Shown: one piece after another, positions 8,018-15,499 of the stretch
Position numbering within the stretch: the stretch's first letter is position 1
How the letters are laid out: the number at the start of each line of letters is the position of its first letter
From: JBDOQU01 sp039839375
GTDB lineage: Bacteria > Pseudomonadota > Alphaproteobacteria > DSM-16000 > Inquilinaceae
DNA: 64,000 nucleotides
Assembly (NCBI RefSeq): GCF_039839375.1
Contig: NZ_JBDOQU010000001.1
Location: 1 to 64,000 of the forward strand
Direction of reading: 5' to 3'
Notes under the pieces: generated by a model
What the model was told of the DNA's origin: nothing
Database searches by the model: none
The model's input: only the letters and a program-made list of their open reading frames with translations
Position numbers and translations under genes: made by a program

Positions 8018-8298
8018 TCACGCCGCCTCGAACTCGAACCGGGGCTGCATGCCGGTCGCCTTCGCCACCCGCATCAGGGTCTTCATGTTGGGCAGGTGCG
8101 GCCGCTTTCGATGCGGGCGACGTAGGATTGCGACGTTTCCATGCGCTCGGCAAGTTCCGCCTGGGTCAGGCCGGCCTGGGCGCGCGCCTTGATGATGGCG
8201 CGCGCGATCTCGAATTCCGGCGCCATGTCCTCATAGGCCCGGCGCACCTCCTTGTCCCGCAGGAGGTCCGCCTTCAGGTCCTTCAGCCTCTCAGCCAT
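8018..8298 (-). pseudogene. XRE-family antitoxin, frameshifted near its C-terminus
   Basis: From the ATG at 8298 the product reads MAERLKDLKADLLRDKEV and has a clear helix-turn-helix (GLTQAELAERMETSQSYVARIESG). It then stops after 71 residues at 8083. One base before that point the other frame continues LPNMKTLMRVAKATG and ends FEFEAA at 8018, exactly the usual end of this antitoxin family. A single missing base around 8092-8098 therefore splits the gene. It overlaps the toxin gene upstream by 8 bases in the usual toxin-antitoxin order. A sequencing error is the alternative explanation. Confidence 0.7.
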
Positions 8299-8554
8299 CG
8301 CCCAACTCCTTCATCCGTTCGGCCGCAAGATCGATCTCGCGGCGCGGCGTCTTCTGGCTCCTCTTCACGAAGACCCTCATCACCATGATCCGGCGGCCTC
8401 GCGCGGCAAAATAGATGGCCCGGGCGATGCCGTCCCGGCCGGTCATCCTCATTTCCCACAGCTTGTCGTCTATGGGTCGGACATGGGGCATCCCAACCTT
8501 GTGTGGGCCGAACTCCTCGATCAGCCCGGCGACGCGCAGGAATCGAGCCTGCAT
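8291..8554 (-). pseudogene. RelE/HigB (Gp49-like) toxin, N-terminally broken
   Basis: The 87-residue product contains the family hallmarks GMPHVRPIDDKLWEMR, GRDGIARAIYFAARG and KRSQKTPRREIDLA of phage-Gp49/RelE-type ribosome-dependent RNases. The normal first 25-30 residues are missing from this frame; upstream of 8554 a different frame carries GIGLAKAELKRFPK, which is the expected lead into 'DMQARF'. A frameshift at about 8554-8560 therefore separates the N-terminus. With the frameshifted antitoxin and truncated HigA downstream, the whole module looks decayed, although a shortened toxin from ATG 8554 is formally possible. Confidence 0.65.
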
Positions 8555-8800
8555 GTCTTGGGGAAGCGCTTCAGTTCCGCCTTCGCCAGCCCGATGCCAG
8601 GCCGCCTAGCACGAGGAAGCGAATATAAGCTTGAGAGTTTCATTTAAGATTTTAGAGAGAAGGAACTATCGTTGACATAGGCGCGTCGACTTAGAAACTT
8701 CAGATCGTCAGTGTTTCACATTTATATGAATTATGCCGTATCGTGGGGTTCGAGGTGCGGCTCCAATGTGAAGCGGATGCGATGGCATCGATAGTGATGG
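8555..8800. other. Non-coding AT-rich transition
   Basis: Apart from the displaced N-terminal piece of the toxin (8555-8610), I see no gene, hairpin or clear promoter in this stretch. Its AT content rises steeply toward 8800. Confidence 0.5.
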
Positions 8801-8809
8801 ATGATTTCA

Positions 8810-9430
8810 ATGTCTGAATTGCTTTTAAATTTTGCCGATAAATTGTATTCTAATAGAAGAAAATATGATGATGTCAGTCATTCTGCATTTAATATATCTC
8901 TTATTGTGGCGATTTTATCTATAGTAATAATGACCGATACGGTGAGTTTAGAAAGTTCAGCGGAGATATATGGCTCTACTGTGAAATTTAAAGAGCAATA
9001 TATATACTTTCTGTTTTGTAGCGTTATTGCAATTTCTCAGGTATTTTTTGTATGTTCAGGTTGCGCTAGTTCTTCAATAAATCATTAGCTAGTGGAAATA
9101 TATATATTGCTTGGTATAAAGAAAGACAAATTAAATTTAAACGGTATCGACCCATTAGATACACCATATCATTTTAGTAGTATTAATTCTCTCGTATCAG
9201 TATGGCCTCTAAAATTAATCAATATTCCTGTTCTGAGCATAATACCTTTTGTCATATTGCTTCCAAATATTATGTGTTTTATTACTGGCTTTGTGGCCCT
9301 AACGACTTTGTCAAACTGGTGGCCGAAAGCTGCGATTTTGTGGTTTTTTGTATGTCTTATTACTGTTTGGATCATTGGATTCCAAAAGGAGATGGGGCTG
9401 AGGAAACTCAGATTAGCCAGAGGCTTCTAG
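8810..9430 (+). pseudogene. AT-rich four-helix membrane protein interrupted by an in-frame TAG
   Basis: One reading frame runs from ATG 8810 (MSELLLNFADKLY) to 9430, broken only by a TAG at 9086-9088. On either side the frame looks like the same protein: two hydrophobic helices before it (about NISLIVAILSIVIM and YIYFLFCSVIAISQVFF) and two after it (LSIIPFVILLPNIMCFITGF and AAILWFFVCLITVWIIGF). Total length without the stop would be about 206 residues. Base composition is far more AT-rich than anything else in the window, a sign of recent foreign origin. I do not recognise the family. Nonsense pseudogene is the simplest reading; downstream reinitiation at GTG 9092 is possible. Confidence 0.55.
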
Positions 9431-9481
9431 TAGAAAATACTTTCCTGCCTGCGTCCGAGCAGATTCTTGAAATTTCCCTAT

Positions 9482-9501
9482 AATAGGCTATTTTTCCTAT
9501 T
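9482..9501. promoter_or_regulatory. Inverted repeat AATAGG-N8-CCTATT upstream of orphan terminase-like gene 1
   Basis: Perfect 6-base arms separated by 8 bases (CTATTTTT), 27 bases before the ATG at 9529. The same arms, spacer length and following sequence (CCGTCATCGGCACAGGAACA just before the ATG) occur upstream of the paralogue at 21184. Conservation through a non-coding stretch suggests an operator or a regulated leader. Confidence 0.65.
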
Positions 9502-9528
9502 CCCGTCATCGGCACAGGAACAGGAACC

Positions 9529-10371
9529 ATGGCCCATACCGCTTCCGCCGCTCCCATCCCCGACATGCCGCCGCGTCAGGAGGCGTTCTGCCGCTCGGTC
9601 GCCCAGGGCGCGTCGGCCGCCGCGGCGGCGCGGGCCGCCGGCTATTCGGTCGACAATGCGCGGGGCCAGGCCACAAGGCTGCTCGCCCGGCCCTATGTCC
9701 GCCGGCGGATCGAGGAACTGCGCGACGGGCTGCTGGAGGCGCGCAACAGGGAGGTCGCGGAGCTTGTCGCCATCGCCCGGGAGACGCTGGACAAGGCGCG
9801 GGAGGAAGGAAAGCTCGGGGCGATGCTCCGCGCCATTGAGCTTATCGCCAGGCTGAACGGCCTGTTCGCCCGGCAATTGCCGGAGATCGCCCACGCCGCC
9901 CTCCAGCCCGCCGACGGGCTGCTGGACGCCGAGGAGGCGAAAGAGGACGAGGACTACAGCGATGACGAGGGCGGTGACGGCGGCGAAGATGACGGTGGCG
10001 GCGGGGAGGCGATCCGTTTCCTGTCGGAAGAACCCAACGACCGGGGCTGGTACGCGGAGGATGAGCCGGTCATGGACGCCCTGGTCGCGTCCCATCGCGG
10101 CGTCCCGGAAGTCCCCGTCCTCCCGGCCCCGCCGCGCTACGCCGACGGCGAGGTCTGGGACGGGCTCGGCCGCCATCCCTGCGAGGACGATCCGGCCTTC
10201 CCCTGGCTGGAGCCCTGGCTACAGCGTGGCATCCTTTCCGCCGAGCGCACCGTCGCCCATGAACGCGCCGTCGTCCGCCGCACCGGATATCAACGCCTGA
10301 TCGAGCCCATCACCCCCGACACCTACCGAACCCCCGCTCCGGGCAGCCGTCGCGGCGAACTGCGCCTGTGA
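9529..10371 (+). CDS. Orphan terminase-small-subunit-like protein (copy 1)
   Basis: A 280-residue protein whose first about 110 residues look like a phage terminase small subunit (Terminase_2 type): RQEAFCRSVAQGASAAAAA and a helix-turn-helix-like AARAAGYSVDNARGQATRLL, followed by a coiled-coil-like helix. A long acidic, Gly-rich linker follows (about 135-165), then a C-terminal part with WDGLGRHPCEDDP. No large terminase subunit, portal or capsid gene is nearby, so this is not a prophage packaging operon. A paralogue at 21184-21978 shares the N-terminal domain, the acidic linker and the WDGLGRHP motif, plus the 5' and 3' flanks. Role unknown; DNA binding is likely. Confidence 0.7.
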   Translation: MAHTASAAPIPDMPPRQEAFCRSVAQGASAAAAARAAGYSVDNARGQATRLLARPYVRRRIEELRDGLLEARNREVAELVAIARETLDKAREEGKLGAMLRAIELIARLNGLFARQLPEIAHAALQPADGLLDAEEAKEDEDYSDDEGGDGGEDDGGGGEAIRFLSEEPNDRGWYAEDEPVMDALVASHRGVPEVPVLPAPPRYADGEVWDGLGRHPCEDDPAFPWLEPWLQRGILSAERTVAHERAVVRRTGYQRLIEPITPDTYRTPAPGSRRGELRL

Positions 10372-10383
10372 CCGAAAGCCCAC

Positions 10384-10465
10384 AAAAGCCGACAAAAGCC
10401 CACATCAAAGAAAAAAGCCCTCGCCCCTCCGGGGAGAGGGTCGGGTGAGGGGCGTTGGTTGAAAG
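10384..10465. repeat. Shared 3' tail and REP-like hairpin after terminase-like gene 1
   Basis: The motif AAAGCCGACAAAAGCCCACA (from 10385) is followed by a hairpin (CCCTC-CCCC ... GGGG-GAGGG, about 10417-10440) and GGGTGAGGGGCGTTGGTTG. Near-identical tails occur at 21989-22060, 37109-37140 and 37556-37590. The hairpin lies where transcripts from both sides converge and may terminate them. Confidence 0.65.
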
Positions 10466-10553
10466 CGGAGAACGAAAAAAGCGAGAGGACCGGATGGAAA
10501 CTCAACCTCCCGGATCGGCGTGGGTGCGGGGCGCCACGCGGGCGACCCCGCCA

Positions 10554-12116
10554 TCAATACCAGGCATCCGGCATTTCGGATTTCCTGCGCTCCATGAAAT
10601 CCCGCAGCGCCTCGTCGACGGCTTCGTCGAGCGGCGGCGCCTGGTATTCCGCCAGCGCCTGCTTCCAGCGATGGTTGGCGCGGATCGCCGCGTCCTCGCT
10701 GCCGGCCGCCTCCCATTTCTCGAAGGGCTCGTTGTCCGCGACCTGGGAATCCCAGAAGGCCGTCTCGTAATTCGCCATGGTGTGGGCGCAGCCGAAGAAG
10801 TGGCTGCCCGGCCCGACCTCGCGGAAGGCGTCGAGCGCGAGGCTGTTGTCGTCGATCGTGACGCCGTCGAGATAGGTGTGCAGCGCGCCGCAGAAATCGG
10901 CGTCCATGACGAATTTCTCGTAGGACATCGAAAGCAGCCCGTCGAGGAAGCCGGCCGAGTGCAGGATGAAGTTGGCGCCGCAATGAATCGCCGCCAGCAT
11001 CGACATCGTGCCCTCGTTCATCGCATGGGCGTCCGGCAGTTTCGAAGTGGTGAAATTGCCGGAGCAGCGGAGCGGCAGGTTGAGGCGTCGGGCCAGTTGC
11101 CCCACCACCATCGAGCCGATCGCCGGCTCCGGCGTTCCGAAGGTCGGCGAGCCGGATCGCAGCGACATCGAGGACAGGAAATTGCCGAAGATGACCGGCG
11201 CGCCCGGCCGTTCGAGCTGCGTCAGCGCGCAGCCGGCCATGGTTTCCGCCAGCGATTGCGCGATCGCGCCGGCATTCGTCACCGGCCCCATGGCGCCGCC
11301 CAGGATGAACGGCACGATCACCGCCGCCTGGTTGGCGCGCGCATAGGCGCGCAGCGCCGTCGTCATCGTCGCGTCCCACACCAGGGGCGAGTTGACGTTG
11401 ACATTGCCCAGGATGACGCAGTTCCGGTCGACGAAGTCCGGGCCGAAGACGAGCCGCGCCATCTCGATCGAGTCCTCGGCGCGGCTTTCCGCGGTCACCG
11501 AGCCTATGAAGCCGCGGTCGGAATAGCGGATATGGCTGTAGATCATGTCCAGATGGCGCTTGTTCACCGGCACGTCGACCGGCTCGCAGATCGTGCCGCC
11601 GGAATGGTGCAGCCAGGGCGAGGATTGCGCCAGCTTCACGAAATTGCGGAAATCCTCGATCGTGCCGTAGCGCCGGCCCTTGTCGAGATCCATGACGAAG
11701 GGCGAGCCGTAGGCCGGCGAGAACACGACGTTGCCGCCGCCGATCGGCACTGAATTCGCCGGGTTCCGCGCGTGCTGGGTGAACTCGGCCGGCGCGGTTT
11801 TGAGAATCTCGCGCAGCATGCTCGGCTCGAACCTCACCCGCACGCCATCGACGCCGGCGCCCGCCCGCTTCCAATGGTCGAGCGCGACCGGATCGTCGCG
11901 GAACTCGATCCCGATCTCGGCCAGGATGCGGTCGGCCGTCGCCTCTATCCGCAGCAGGTTCTCTTCGGAAAGGATGTCGTAGGTCGGGATGTTGCGGACG
12001 ATATAGGGCCGGCCGAGGCCCTGCTGGCCCTGCGACCGCTGATTGCGTCGGGCGCTGCGCCCGCCGCGCTCACGGCCCCGGCCGGGCCTGGCTGCTGGTT
12101 CGGAAGTCTGATCCAT
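10554..12116 (-). CDS. MttB-superfamily methyltransferase (non-pyrrolysine)
   Basis: A 520-residue member of the trimethylamine methyltransferase (MttB) superfamily. Members move a methyl group from a quaternary or tertiary amine to a corrinoid protein; the non-Pyl branch includes glycine betaine (MtgB) and proline betaine (MtpB) enzymes. Typical sequence includes GIEFRDDPVALDHWKRAG, the GGGNVVFSPAYGSPF loop and C-terminal ANHRWKQALAEY. The frame has no internal TAG, so it belongs to the non-pyrrolysine branch. The N-terminal about 30 residues are basic and low-complexity. I favour ATG 12116 (GGAG eight bases upstream); GTG 12137 adds 7 residues. It is divergent from a LysR gene and next to a betaine importer and a demethylase, which points to a betaine substrate. 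No corrinoid protein gene is in the window. Confidence 0.8.
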   Translation of the reverse strand: MDQTSEPAARPGRGRERGGRSARRNQRSQGQQGLGRPYIVRNIPTYDILSEENLLRIEATADRILAEIGIEFRDDPVALDHWKRAGAGVDGVRVRFEPSMLREILKTAPAEFTQHARNPANSVPIGGGNVVFSPAYGSPFVMDLDKGRRYGTIEDFRNFVKLAQSSPWLHHSGGTICEPVDVPVNKRHLDMIYSHIRYSDRGFIGSVTAESRAEDSIEMARLVFGPDFVDRNCVILGNVNVNSPLVWDATMTTALRAYARANQAAVIVPFILGGAMGPVTNAGAIAQSLAETMAGCALTQLERPGAPVIFGNFLSSMSLRSGSPTFGTPEPAIGSMVVGQLARRLNLPLRCSGNFTTSKLPDAHAMNEGTMSMLAAIHCGANFILHSAGFLDGLLSMSYEKFVMDADFCGALHTYLDGVTIDDNSLALDAFREVGPGSHFFGCAHTMANYETAFWDSQVADNEPFEKWEAAGSEDAAIRANHRWKQALAEYQAPPLDEAVDEALRDFMERRKSEMPDAWY

Positions 12117-12247
12117 TTCGGTGGCTCCATTCGACACTTCGGAAAATCCCGTCCGCGCCGGCCCGGGACGGACACGCCTGAAGTGCTTCTGTGCATGAGC
12201 ATCCGTTATGCGTTACAAGCGTCAAGGTCACTTTTTCGTTCGCTTTG

Positions 12248-12264
12248 CATGAGGCAGCCTCATG
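12248..12264. promoter_or_regulatory. 17-bp perfect palindrome overlapping the LysR start codon
   Basis: CATGAGGC-A-GCCTCATG is a perfect palindrome whose right arm contains the LysR ATG (12262). It lies in the MttB/LysR divergent intergenic region, so binding there could shut off the regulator's own expression. Confidence 0.5.
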
Positions 12265-13197
12265 TCTGGATATCGCCGCCAGCTTCCGTCGATGACATCC
12301 CTGGTGGTCTTCGAAGCGGCCGCCCGGCACGGCAGTTTCACCAGGGCCGCCGGAGAGCTGGGGATCACGCAGGCCGCCGTCAGCCGGCAGGTGCAGGCGC
12401 TTGAAGAGACCCTGCATCTGCAACTCTTCCGCAGGCTCCATCGCTCGATCGAGCTGACGGCCGGCGGCCATAGCCTGTCCAAGGCGATGTCGGAGGCGCT
12501 GGGCCTTGTCGCCCGGACGGTGCGGGACATCACCGACCGGAGCAAACCGGCCGAACTGGTGATTTCGGCGTCGGTCGCCTTTTCGCATTTCTGGCTGCTG
12601 CCCAACATATCCGACTTCAGGCGCTCCAACCCCGACGTCAAGCTGACGATCGTGACCCAGGACAGCACGGCGAACCTGCTTCGGGAGGACATCGACATCG
12701 CCATACGCTACGGAAATGGAAACTGGCCGGACGGCAAGGCGATCCGGTTGTTCAGCGACGACATCTTTCCGGTGTGCAGCCCCGGCTACATCGAGGAACA
12801 CGGGGCGCCGGATTGCGTGGCCGACCTGACGCGGCACAATCTCATCGCCAGCGGCTCCCCCGATCCCAACTGGACCGGATGGGATCAATGGATGGGAGCG
12901 TTCGGCTACAGCAGCGATCTTTGCAACATCACGCTGAGCTGCAACTTCTACACCGACGCCATCTATGCCGCCTTGCGGGGGGAGGGCGTGGTGCTCGGCT
13001 GGCGGCGGCTGGTCTCGGACCTTCTGAAGCATAAGCAGCTTATCCGCGTCGCCGCCGAATCCGTGCAGACCCGCCATGCCTATTTCGTCGTGCTGAAACC
13101 GGCGCCTAGCCGAAAACCCGCGGTGGAATCCTTCCTGGCCTGGATCCGTTCCGGGACGGGCGAGTCCGCCGCGGCGCCGAGGGGTTGCAAAATATAA
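12262..13197 (+). CDS. LysR-family transcriptional regulator, GcvA-like
   Basis: A 311-residue LysR-type regulator. The N-terminal winged helix-turn-helix (residues about 8-66) reads LPSMTSLVVFEAAARHGSFT, then RAAGELGITQAAVSRQVQAL, typical of the GcvA/AmpR branch; residues about 95-300 are the periplasmic-binding-protein-like effector domain. Divergent transcription from the MttB-type methyltransferase and the ABC importer downstream suggest that it controls betaine uptake and demethylation, perhaps with a betaine as effector. The palindrome at its start codon may be an autoregulatory site. Confidence 0.85.
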   Translation: MSGYRRQLPSMTSLVVFEAAARHGSFTRAAGELGITQAAVSRQVQALEETLHLQLFRRLHRSIELTAGGHSLSKAMSEALGLVARTVRDITDRSKPAELVISASVAFSHFWLLPNISDFRRSNPDVKLTIVTQDSTANLLREDIDIAIRYGNGNWPDGKAIRLFSDDIFPVCSPGYIEEHGAPDCVADLTRHNLIASGSPDPNWTGWDQWMGAFGYSSDLCNITLSCNFYTDAIYAALRGEGVVLGWRRLVSDLLKHKQLIRVAAESVQTRHAYFVVLKPAPSRKPAVESFLAWIRSGTGESAAAPRGCKI

Positions 13198-13298
13198 ACG
13201 CGACCTTCACATTACGCGAGGTTATGGCAACCATTCAAAGGAGTGTGGTTTACAAGCCCGTCCGCGAACGCAAATCATGACAATTCGGGAGGAACGGC

Positions 13299-13385
13299 AT
13301 GATTAGAAAAAAAATCGATACGAATTCCGCGAAGCGACGCGTGGCCGCCAGATGCGCCCGGCGCTCTGGCCAAGCCTGTCCGTGA
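13299..13385 (+). CDS. 28-codon leader ORF coupled to the betaine ABC ATPase gene
   Basis: ATG 13299 has the best ribosome binding site in this region (GGGAGGAACGGC). It opens MIRKKIDTNSAKRRVAARCA and ends at TGA 13383-13385; the last base of that stop is the first base of the ATG (13385) of the ATPase gene (TGATG). The peptide is very basic (about 10 Lys/Arg in 28). It resembles a translational-coupling leader rather than a functional protein. Evidence is the SD, the frame and the overlap only. Confidence 0.4.
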   Translation: MIRKKIDTNSAKRRVAARCARRSGQACP

Positions 13386-14488
13386 TGCACGGCACATCGG
13401 GCGAAAGTCACATATCCACGAACTCGACATCGGCATCCAGGCGCATTGACGTCCAGGGCCTGAGCAAGGTCTTCGGCACGAATGTCGAGGAAGCCCTGTC
13501 GCTGAAAAGGAATGGTCTCTCCAGAGCCGAGATCCTTGAGCAGACGGGCGCGGTCGTCGCCATCGACGACGTTTCGTTTTCGGTGGACGCCGGCGAGATA
13601 TTCGTCGTCATGGGCCTGTCCGGTTCGGGCAAGTCGACCCTGGTGCGTTGCCTTAACCGTCTGCACGAACCCTCCATCGGCCGGATCGAGATCGACGGCG
13701 AGGATGTCGTGACGGCGACCGACGAGAGGATTCGGGAACTCAGGCTGCAGAAGATCACCATGGTCTTTCAGCATTTCGCGTTGCTGCCGCACCGCACGGT
13801 CGCCGAAAACGTCGAATACGGCCTGAAGATGCGCGGTCTCGCGAAGCCGGAGCGCCGCGCCAAGGCTCTGAAGACCCTGGAAAATGTCGGCCTGGAAAGC
13901 TGGATCGACCGGCGTCCGTCCGACCTCAGCGGCGGCATGCAGCAGCGTGTGGGACTGGCGCGGGCGCTGGCGCTGGATCCGGAAATCCTGCTGATGGACG
14001 AACCGTTCAGCGCGCTTGATCCGCTTATCCGCCGCGATATGCAGAAAGAACTGATCGAGCTTCAGCGCCGCTATCGCACGACGATCATCTTCATCACCCA
14101 TGATTTGAACGAAGCGCTGACGCTGGGCGATCGGGTGGCGGTGATGAAGGATGGCCGTTTCGCGCAGGTCGGGCGGCCGGCCGATATCGTGCTCAATCCG
14201 GCGGACGACTATGTCGCCGCCTTCACCCAGGACATCGATCGCGGCCGCGTCCTGCCGGTGCGCACCGCGATATCACGACCGCAGCCGGAGGAGGCGCGCC
14301 AGGCGCTGTCAAACGGGGCAGCCTCCATCGAAGGCGGCCGCCCGCTTCACGAGGTTTTCGCGCAAGTGTCCGACACGCCGACGCCGGTCGTGGTGGTCGA
14401 TTCGGAAGGCCGTCCGGAGGGTTTCGTGACCGCTTCCGACGTTACGGCCGTGCTTGCCGGGCTGCCGGCGCAGCAGGGAGGGTCCTGA
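13385..14488 (+). CDS. proV: Glycine/proline betaine ABC transporter, ATP-binding protein (ProV/OpuAA type)
   Basis: A 367-residue ATPase of a quaternary-ammonium importer. Walker A is GLSGSGKST, the signature LSGGMQQRVGLARALA, and Walker B ILLMDEPFSALD. The ProV-specific segment GLSRAEILEQTGAVVAIDD lies before Walker A, and a C-terminal CBS-like regulatory portion remains (about residues 290-365, LHEVFAQVSDTPTPVVVVDS). I choose ATG 13385, which overlaps the stop of a short leader ORF with a strong ribosome binding site; an in-frame ATG at 13352 is possible. It is first in the proV-proW-proX order. Confidence 0.9.
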   Translation: MHGTSGESHISTNSTSASRRIDVQGLSKVFGTNVEEALSLKRNGLSRAEILEQTGAVVAIDDVSFSVDAGEIFVVMGLSGSGKSTLVRCLNRLHEPSIGRIEIDGEDVVTATDERIRELRLQKITMVFQHFALLPHRTVAENVEYGLKMRGLAKPERRAKALKTLENVGLESWIDRRPSDLSGGMQQRVGLARALALDPEILLMDEPFSALDPLIRRDMQKELIELQRRYRTTIIFITHDLNEALTLGDRVAVMKDGRFAQVGRPADIVLNPADDYVAAFTQDIDRGRVLPVRTAISRPQPEEARQALSNGAASIEGGRPLHEVFAQVSDTPTPVVVVDSEGRPEGFVTASDVTAVLAGLPAQQGGS

Positions 14489-14490
14489 CC

Positions 14491-15447
14491 ATGGCGGCGG
14501 AGACTTTGAGTCCTCTTCAGGCGGTCGCCGATTTGGCCCGGCCGTCCAGCTACTGGGTCCTGCCTCTCGACGAGTGGATCGAGGCCGTCGTGAAGGACTG
14601 GCTCGTCCCCGCGCTGCGGCCGGTGTTCCGCGCGCTGGAGTGGCCGATCTCCCAGGTTCTCGACGGGCTGCAATGGCTGCTTCTGGCGATCCCTTTCGCC
14701 GTGATCGTCATTCTGGTCGTCCTGGCGGCCTGGCGCATCGCCGGGCGCGGCATCGCCATCATGACGTTCGTTTCCCTCGTGCTGCTGGACTGGATCAATC
14801 TCTGGCAGGAGACGATGATCACGCTGGCGATGATCATCACGGCGGTGACGTTCTGCATCGTCGTCGGAATCCCGATAGGCATCGCGGCCGCCCGCAGCGA
14901 CCGCACGGCGGCGGTCCTTCGGCCGATTCTCGACGTGATGCAGACGATACCGTCCTTCGTCTATCTGGTTCCCATCGTCATGCTGTTCGGCGTCGGGGTG
15001 GTGCCGGCCGTCATCGCCACCATCATCTTCGCGCTTCCGCCTCTGGTGCGCCTGACCAATCTCGGCATTCGTCAGGTGCAGCAGGAACTCGTCGAGGCCG
15101 GACGCGCCTTCGGCTCCACCCCGCGGGAGATATTGTGGGAAATTCAGCTTCCGCTGGCGCTTCGCACCATCATGACGGGCGTCAACCAGACGCTGATGCT
15201 CGCCTTGTCGATGGCGGTGATCGGCGCGCTGATCGGCGCGGGCGGGCTGGGATTGACCGTCTATACCGGCCTCGGCCGGCTTGACGTCGGTTATGCCGGG
15301 ATCGGGGGGCTTGGCATCGTGCTGATGGCCATTATCCTCGATCGGATCACCCAGGCGCTCGGCGAAGGTGGTGGCCGGCGCAAGAGCGCCGCCGATGAGA
15401 CCGCTGAAGAGCCGGCACAGCGGACCGAGTCGGAAAAAGCCGCCTAG
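14491..15447 (+). CDS. proW: Glycine/proline betaine ABC transporter permease (ProW type)
   Basis: A 318-residue inner-membrane permease, starting two bases after the ATPase stop. It has six or more transmembrane helices between residues about 65 and 290 and the binding-protein-dependent permease loop GRAFGSTPREILWEIQLPLA. The stretch QTIPSFVYLVPIVMLFGVG is typical of ProW/OpuAB. With ProV and ProX it forms a complete importer for compatible solutes, here probably feeding the catabolic enzymes on both sides. Confidence 0.92.
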   Translation: MAAETLSPLQAVADLARPSSYWVLPLDEWIEAVVKDWLVPALRPVFRALEWPISQVLDGLQWLLLAIPFAVIVILVVLAAWRIAGRGIAIMTFVSLVLLDWINLWQETMITLAMIITAVTFCIVVGIPIGIAAARSDRTAAVLRPILDVMQTIPSFVYLVPIVMLFGVGVVPAVIATIIFALPPLVRLTNLGIRQVQQELVEAGRAFGSTPREILWEIQLPLALRTIMTGVNQTLMLALSMAVIGALIGAGGLGLTVYTGLGRLDVGYAGIGGLGIVLMAIILDRITQALGEGGGRRKSAADETAEEPAQRTESEKAA

Positions 15448-15499
15448 TGGCGGGTTTTCCGGAACAGAACTGAACTGAAACGAAAAAGGGAGGATTGAA

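Noticed and set aside
9086..9088. Amber codon as pyrrolysine
   Set aside because: An MttB-family gene is nearby, but it has no internal TAG and no pyl genes are in the window; a nonsense mutation is simpler.
5663..9480. Second att-like copy of the tRNA-Glu 3' end
   Set aside because: I looked for the T-arm/acceptor sequence downstream through about 9.5 kb and saw none, so the island borders stay unproven.
9529..10371. Prophage
   Set aside because: Terminase-small-subunit-like genes alone do not make a prophage; no large subunit, portal, capsid, tail or integrase gene is present near either copy.
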